Origin: Paracoccus onchidii
GTDB taxonomy: Bacteria; Pseudomonadota; Alphaproteobacteria; Rhodobacterales; Rhodobacteraceae
Length of the DNA: 64,000 nucleotides
Reading direction: 5' to 3'
NCBI RefSeq assembly: GCF_028294535.1
Contig: NZ_JAQBIE010000016.1
Span: forward strand, 1-64,000
The notes under the pieces were generated by a model. The model saw only the letters and a list, made by a program, of their open reading frames with translations, had not been told where the DNA came from and did not search any database. The position numbers and the translations under genes are program-made. The first letter of the stretch is position 1; every line of letters begins with the position of its first letter. Positions 59,709 through 64,000 of the stretch are shown one piece after another.

Positions 59709-61076
59709 ATGATTGCGCAATCGACACAACCGCGCCGTATCGCGGTGATCGGGGCGGGCATTATCGGGGCCTGTACGGCCCTGGCGCTGACCCGTGAAGG
59801 ATTTGACGTGACCGTGATCGATGCGGAGCGACCGGGTGGCGAACAGGCTGCAAGCTATGGCAACGGGGCGTTCATATCCCCGGCTTCGATCATTCCGATG
59901 TCGGTGCCGGGATTGTGGCGCAAGATTCCGGGTTATCTGTTGGATCGAACGGGGCCGCTGACCATCGGCTGGCGAAGCCTTCCGCGCCTGACCCCCTGGC
60001 TTTTGCGCTTTCTGGTTGCCGGCTGGACAGAGGATCGGTTGCGCAAGACCAGCACCGCCCTGACCAGCTTGCTGACGGACGGCCCCGATCGTCACCTGTC
60101 GCTGGCGGCCAGGATCGGGCGCGATGACCTGATACGCCGTGACGGGCTGCTATATGCCTATCCCAATCGCGATGCTTATCTGGCCGAGGCGCATCTGTGG
60201 GCGTTGCGTCGCGCCGCCGGGTTGTCCTGGAGGGAGCTTGACGCGGACGCATTGCGGCGGGAAGAGCCGGCCCTTTCCACGCGCTATGAATTTGGCGCTC
60301 TGGTTGAAAGCGGGGCGCATTGCGTGGATCCCGGCGAATATGTTCGGGCGATCCTTGCAGCTTCCGGGGCCGGTCTTGTGCAGGCGACTGTCACGGGGCT
60401 GATGCGGGGCGCCGGGGGCATTTCCGCAATCAGGACGGACCAGGGTCATCTGGACTGCGATGGCGCTGTTCTTGCGGCGGGGATGGGGGCGGCGCGCCTT
60501 GCCGCCGCGATCGGGGATCACATCCCGCTCGAAGCCGAGCGCGGATACCATGTCGAGCTGTGCAACCCGCCGATTCAGCTGCGCCGGCCGGTCATGCCAA
60601 GTGATGGCAAGATGGCCAATACCATGACCGCCGGCGGCTTGCGTGCGGCGGGGCAGGTCGAGCTGTCGCGCGCAGATGCCCGGCCAGACTGGCGGCGCGC
60701 CGACATCTTGCTAGCGCATCTGGCCAGCACCTATCCCGCGCTTGCCTCGGTCGACCGGAACGGGGTGCGGCGCTGGCAAGGTAACCGCCCCTCGACGCCA
60801 GATGGGCTGCCCGTGATCGGCGCCGCGTCGGTTCCCGGTCTCTGGTACGCGTTCGGCCATGGGCATCTGGGGCTGAATGCGGCCCCACATACCGCCTGCA
60901 TGGTTGCCGATATGATCTCGGGTCGCGGAAGTGACATCGATCTTGCCCCGTTTTCGCCCCATCGCTTTGCGCGAACTGGGCGGACAACCCCAACAAATTC
61001 CTCTGACCCGGTTGTCGAAGCATCGGCGATAGCGGCGGGGATCCACACGAAACCTCAAGGAAAGGCCAGAACATGA
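59709..61076 (+). CDS. DadA-like FAD-dependent D-amino-acid dehydrogenase
   Basis: 455 residues. The dinucleotide motif is RIAVIGAGIIGACTALALTR, with ERPGGEQAASYGNGAFISPA as in DadA, and the C-terminal FAD segment PSTPDGLPVIGAASVPGLWY followed by GHGHLGLNAAPHTACMVADM. Such membrane-associated enzymes oxidise D-amino acids or N-alkyl amino acids to keto acids and feed the respiratory chain. Placement after a possible racemase supports a two-step racemise-and-oxidise scheme. AAAGGA precedes the ATG, and the stop overlaps the next start. Confidence 0.88.
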   Translation: MIAQSTQPRRIAVIGAGIIGACTALALTREGFDVTVIDAERPGGEQAASYGNGAFISPASIIPMSVPGLWRKIPGYLLDRTGPLTIGWRSLPRLTPWLLRFLVAGWTEDRLRKTSTALTSLLTDGPDRHLSLAARIGRDDLIRRDGLLYAYPNRDAYLAEAHLWALRRAAGLSWRELDADALRREEPALSTRYEFGALVESGAHCVDPGEYVRAILAASGAGLVQATVTGLMRGAGGISAIRTDQGHLDCDGAVLAAGMGAARLAAAIGDHIPLEAERGYHVELCNPPIQLRRPVMPSDGKMANTMTAGGLRAAGQVELSRADARPDWRRADILLAHLASTYPALASVDRNGVRRWQGNRPSTPDGLPVIGAASVPGLWYAFGHGHLGLNAAPHTACMVADMISGRGSDIDLAPFSPHRFARTGRTTPTNSSDPVVEASAIAAGIHTKPQGKART

Positions 61077-62824
61077 AGGGTGCCGACATCCTCGTAGAAA
61101 TGCTGATCGGCTATGGCGTTGAAACGATCTTCGGCGTGCCGGGGGATACAAATGTTCCTTTGTACGAGGCGTTGCAGGAACGCGAAGAAAAGATCCGTCA
61201 TGTCATGGCGCGCGATGAACGCTCGGCCGGGTATATGGCGGATGCCTATGGGCGGTTCACGAACAAGCCAGGCGTGTTCGAATGTCCGTCGGGGGCAGGG
61301 GCGATGTATTCACTGCCACCGGTGGCCGAATCCAACGGGTCATCCGTGCCGGTCATTTTGCTGACAATTGACATTCCCTTGCCCGGCGAGGGGCGCGGGG
61401 TTTTGACTGAACTTGACTGCGCCAAGCTGTTCGAGCCGGTGACCAAGATGTCGGTTCAGGTAAAGTCGGCGCAGAAACTGCCGGAAATCATTCGCCGCGC
61501 ATTCCGCACGGCCTGTTCCGGCAAACCAGGCGCGGTGCATTTACAGATTCCTGAAGACCTGTTGATGGAAGATGTCGATCCGACCACGATTTCCTTGCAT
61601 GCCGAGGAAGAATGCAGAACCTTTCCCGCCTATCCGACCCGGCCCGAAACGCATAAGCTGGAAAGCCTGCTGGAGGCGATCCGTCAGTCTTCACGCCCGC
61701 TTCTGGTGGCCGGTGGCGGTGTCAGTCGCGCGGATGCGGGGGACGCCATCACCCGCTTTGCCGAGGCATGCAACATTCCGATCTGCACCACGATGACGGG
61801 TCAGGGGACCATTGATGACGATCACCGTCTGGCGATTGGTGTGATCGGGGACAACGGGTATCATCCCCATGCGAACTGGGCGCTGGAACATTCCGACCTG
61901 GCCATTTTCGTAGGCTCGCGGATTGGGTCGGTGGTGACCATCGGCTGGACCTTCCCCAAGATGACGCTGAACCGGCGGCTGGTCCAGATCGACATTTCAC
62001 CCGAAATCATGGGCAATAATTATCAGAACCTGCTGTCGATTCTGGGGGATGCGACGCTGACCTTCGAAGATTTGCTTCAGCTGGATTTGAAGATCGACGG
62101 CGCCCGGCACGAACCCTGGGTGCAAGAGCTGAACGAACATCGCCGGACGTTCTGGGAACATGCCAGGCCGAAACTTGATGCGGATACGGTTCCGATGCGC
62201 CCTGAACGTGCCGTGCGTGCATTCAATACCGCATTGGAAGCTTCGGGGGAGCCGGCGTTGATCTATTCGGATGCCGGCACGCCGACGCCCTATATGACCC
62301 GGTATCTGCGGATCAATGATCGGCGCACCCGCTTTTGCATTCCGCGCGCATTCGGCGGCCTGGGATCGGCGTTGCCGGCGGCGGTTGGCGCGTGGCGTGC
62401 CGATGAGGGCAAGCGGCCGATCGCGTTGTTTGGCGACGGTTCCTTCGGGATGACCGTCGGTGAACTGGAAACCCTGGTGAGATTGCAGGTGCCTGCCATT
62501 CTGATCCTGTTCAACAACGGCACCTTTGGCTGGATCAAGGGCCTGCATCGTTTGAAGGGACATAACCAATGCTTCGGCGTCGACTTCATGCCGCCCGAGG
62601 GGGCCGCCATCGCGGAAGCGTTCGGGGTGCGGGCATGGACGGCGAAATCACCAACCGAGCTGGATGAGGCGCTGGCAGCGGCCTTTGCCTTCAAATCGGG
62701 GCCATGCCTGATCGACGTCCATGTGGAATCCCTGGCTGATCGTGTGCCGCCGGTTTATTCGTGGCTGACAAAGCGCGGTCAGGATCCAATGGAACTGGAA
62801 GCCGCCGATCACAGCTATTTCTGA
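61073..62824 (+). CDS. Thiamine-diphosphate-dependent enzyme (acetolactate synthase/decarboxylase superfamily)
   Basis: 583 residues in the three-domain layout of this superfamily: PYR domain with the activating Glu49 (MARDERSAGYMADAYGR), middle domain, and PP domain with the ThDP motif from GDG (454-456, FGDGSFGMTVGELET) to FNNGTFGW. The substrate-defining residues do not match an acetolactate synthase I recognise, and no regulatory subunit gene is near. Behind a DadA-like oxidase, decarboxylation or carboligation of the keto acid produced is the likely role. ATGA overlap couples it to that gene. Confidence 0.87.
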   Translation: MKGADILVEMLIGYGVETIFGVPGDTNVPLYEALQEREEKIRHVMARDERSAGYMADAYGRFTNKPGVFECPSGAGAMYSLPPVAESNGSSVPVILLTIDIPLPGEGRGVLTELDCAKLFEPVTKMSVQVKSAQKLPEIIRRAFRTACSGKPGAVHLQIPEDLLMEDVDPTTISLHAEEECRTFPAYPTRPETHKLESLLEAIRQSSRPLLVAGGGVSRADAGDAITRFAEACNIPICTTMTGQGTIDDDHRLAIGVIGDNGYHPHANWALEHSDLAIFVGSRIGSVVTIGWTFPKMTLNRRLVQIDISPEIMGNNYQNLLSILGDATLTFEDLLQLDLKIDGARHEPWVQELNEHRRTFWEHARPKLDADTVPMRPERAVRAFNTALEASGEPALIYSDAGTPTPYMTRYLRINDRRTRFCIPRAFGGLGSALPAAVGAWRADEGKRPIALFGDGSFGMTVGELETLVRLQVPAILILFNNGTFGWIKGLHRLKGHNQCFGVDFMPPEGAAIAEAFGVRAWTAKSPTELDEALAAAFAFKSGPCLIDVHVESLADRVPPVYSWLTKRGQDPMELEAADHSYF

Positions 62825-62882
62825 TCCTGCGCGGGGCGCGTGCCTTCCGGGCGTGCCCCGTCGCAACGGTCGACCTTTGGCC

Positions 62883-63767
62883 TCAGGCGCGAACCTGGTC
62901 CCTGACCCATGACCGGAACGCCGTGAGCAAAGGATCCGACACCCGGTCATCCGGGGTGACCACGAAATAGGCCGTGTCGGTTTTCATCGGCGCGGATGGG
63001 ATCACCTGCAAGAACCCCTGTTGCACTTCCCGCTCGATCAGATAGCTGGGCAGAAGGGCGACCCCCATGCCCGCCGCTGCCGCCTCGATCAGCAATGAGA
63101 ACTGGTCGAACCGATGCCCCTGAAAGCCGCGCCCGATATCCCCCTGATTTGCGGACAGCCATTCCGGCCAAAGCATCGGGCGCGAAACAAGGTGCAGAAG
63201 GGGCGTGTGATCAGGGAAGGTATCCGGCCCCCGGATCAGCGATGGCGCAGCCACGGGCAGCACAGTTTCGCCGCAAAGATAGGTGCAACTCGCCCCCGGC
63301 CAGGCCGGCTTGCCATAATGGAAGGCGATATCGACCCCTGCTTCGATCAGGTCGAAATGGCCGGTATGTGACTGGACGGTGATCTGGACACCAGCATGCT
63401 GGGCCAGGAAATCAGGCAGGCGTGGCATCAACCAACGGCTGCCAAAAGTTGGCAGGGTCGCCACCGTCAATTGCCCGGTCACGTCACGGGTGCTGGCGGC
63501 GCGCAGGGCCAGATGTTCGATATCGGCGAGCAGGCGTTCGATTTCGGGCCGCAGACGCTGACCGGCGCCCGACAAGACGATGCGTTGCCGGATGCGTTCG
63601 AAAAGTGCGACCCCCAACTGGCTTTCAAGATCCTTGATCTGCCTGCTGACCGCGCTTTGCGTCAGGTTCAGTTCGACAGCGGCGCGGGTAAAGCTGCCAT
63701 GGCGGGCGGCGGCTTCGAAAGCTTGTAAACCGGCAAGGTCCGGCATTTGGCTGCGGCTCAACATCAT
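62883..63767 (-). CDS. LysR-family regulator (divergent to the hglS-like gene)
   Basis: 294 residues with the LysR HTH (DLAGLQAFEAAARHGSFTRA, AVELNLTQSAVSRQIKDLES) and a GcvA-like C-terminal domain. The start is uncertain: 63767 has a weak GAGAA site; 63794 would add nine residues with none. It converges with the thiamine-diphosphate enzyme gene and faces the gene at 63868, with an inverted repeat between them. It therefore more likely controls that gene than the ABC operon. Confidence 0.88.
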   Translation of the reverse strand: MMLSRSQMPDLAGLQAFEAAARHGSFTRAAVELNLTQSAVSRQIKDLESQLGVALFERIRQRIVLSGAGQRLRPEIERLLADIEHLALRAASTRDVTGQLTVATLPTFGSRWLMPRLPDFLAQHAGVQITVQSHTGHFDLIEAGVDIAFHYGKPAWPGASCTYLCGETVLPVAAPSLIRGPDTFPDHTPLLHLVSRPMLWPEWLSANQGDIGRGFQGHRFDQFSLLIEAAAAGMGVALLPSYLIEREVQQGFLQVIPSAPMKTDTAYFVVTPDDRVSDPLLTAFRSWVRDQVRA

Positions 63768-63818
63768 TCCGTTCTCGCATGAAGTCAGTTTCATTCAGCG
63801 CGTTTCAGCGCCGATTTA

Positions 63819-63841
63819 ATGCTTTATGAAGATCAAAGCAT
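63819..63841. promoter_or_regulatory. LysR-type inverted repeat ATGCTTT-N9-AAAGCAT
   Basis: A perfect 7-bp inverted repeat with 9-bp spacer, which also satisfies the T-N11-A rule of LysR binding sites. It lies in the 100-bp gap between the LysR gene and the divergent hglS-like gene, close to the latter's start. Confidence 0.65.
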
Positions 63842-63867
63842 ATTCAGGCAAGCGAGGAGTGTTGACC

Positions 63868-64000
63868 GTGAGCCAAGTTAAACATGTGACACCGGATGCA
63901 ATCCGGGCGCGTTTCTCGGCCGCGATGTCGGCCATGTATCGCGACGAGGTGCCTGCTTATGGCACGTTGATGTCGCTGGTTGCCGATGTGAACCGTCAGG
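63868..64000 (+). CDS. hglS: HglS-like (YdcJ/DUF1338) 2-oxoadipate dioxygenase/decarboxylase, partial
   Basis: Only the first 44 residues lie in the window: TPDAIRARFSAAMSAMYRDE followed by VPAYGTLMSLVADVN, which match the N-terminus of the YdcJ/HglS family. HglS converts 2-oxoadipate to D-2-hydroxyglutarate in lysine breakdown. GTG 63868 is taken as start because AGGAG (63855-63859) is 8 nt before it. The divergent LysR gene and inverted repeat suggest local regulation. The assignment rests on a short stretch. Confidence 0.65.
   Translation, partial: MSQVKHVTPDAIRARFSAAMSAMYRDEVPAYGTLMSLVADVNRQ

Noticed and set aside
61073-62824. Calling the thiamine-diphosphate enzyme acetolactate synthase IlvB
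   Set aside because: No IlvN subunit or branched-chain genes are nearby, and the catabolic operon context argues for another reaction.
1-64000. CRISPR arrays, tRNA or rRNA genes, phage integrase or replication genes
   Set aside because: No regular repeat-spacer pattern, cloverleaf-like gene, ribosomal sequence, integrase or replication-initiation motif was noticed on reading the window. A dedicated scan was not possible.

Overview
The window looks like an accessory, catabolic stretch of an alphaproteobacterial replicon, most likely from Rhodobacteraceae (Paracoccus/Roseobacter type). This rests on the GC-rich codon use, the many TRAP, tripartite tricarboxylate (TTT) and ABC uptake systems, the FCD-type GntR and LysR regulators, and the family mix. 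No rRNA, tRNA, CRISPR array or replication gene was seen.

Layout. 0-2.1 kb is insertion-sequence debris: the edge of one IS3-family transposase and a complete but dead IS3-type element with recognisable inverted ends. 2.4-8.3 kb carries a very large exported protein of unknown function, then a DHA2-type MFS pump with a divergent TetR regulator. 8.4-24.4 kb is a large catabolic block: a GntR/FCD regulator, a TTT transporter, two paralogous M29/NicX-like metalloproteins, a split TRAP transporter, a thioesterase, an LhgO-like oxidase, a class III aminotransferase, a semialdehyde dehydrogenase, a class III CoA-transferase and an enoyl-CoA hydratase. Three perfect TGTATACA palindromes sit in front of its operons and suggest one regulon. 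24.6-33.8 kb is a polyol/ketose operon (ABC importer, SDR dehydrogenase, single-chain DhaK-DhaL kinase, separate DhaL, and a SorC regulator fused to DhaK).

34.5-41.4 kb is a formamidase operon (fmdA, AmiS/UreI channel, FmdB zinc ribbon) facing an NCS1-permease/histidine-kinase fusion and a REC-kinase; an OmpR-type regulator gene converges on them. The shared promoter region has GTAA direct repeats phased at 10-11 bp. 41.5-55.0 kb pairs a sugar-acid pathway (enolase-superfamily dehydratase, DapA-like dehydratase, alpha-ketoglutarate-semialdehyde dehydrogenase, GntR regulator) with a divergent operon: TTT transporter, PdxA-like dehydrogenase, two sulfatases without signal peptides, and a SulP anion transporter. 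Together they suggest import of a sulfated organic acid, desulfation in the cytoplasm and conversion to 2-oxoglutarate. 55.0-62.9 kb holds LysR-flanked amino-acid ABC genes, a muconate-lactonizing-type enolase-superfamily enzyme, a DadA-like oxidase and a thiamine-diphosphate enzyme. The right edge cuts into a gene resembling hglS (2-oxoadipate dioxygenase/decarboxylase).

A recurring feature is a stem-loop directly after each of the five solute-binding-protein genes. Function names come from family motifs and context read by eye. Substrates are inferences unless stated otherwise.
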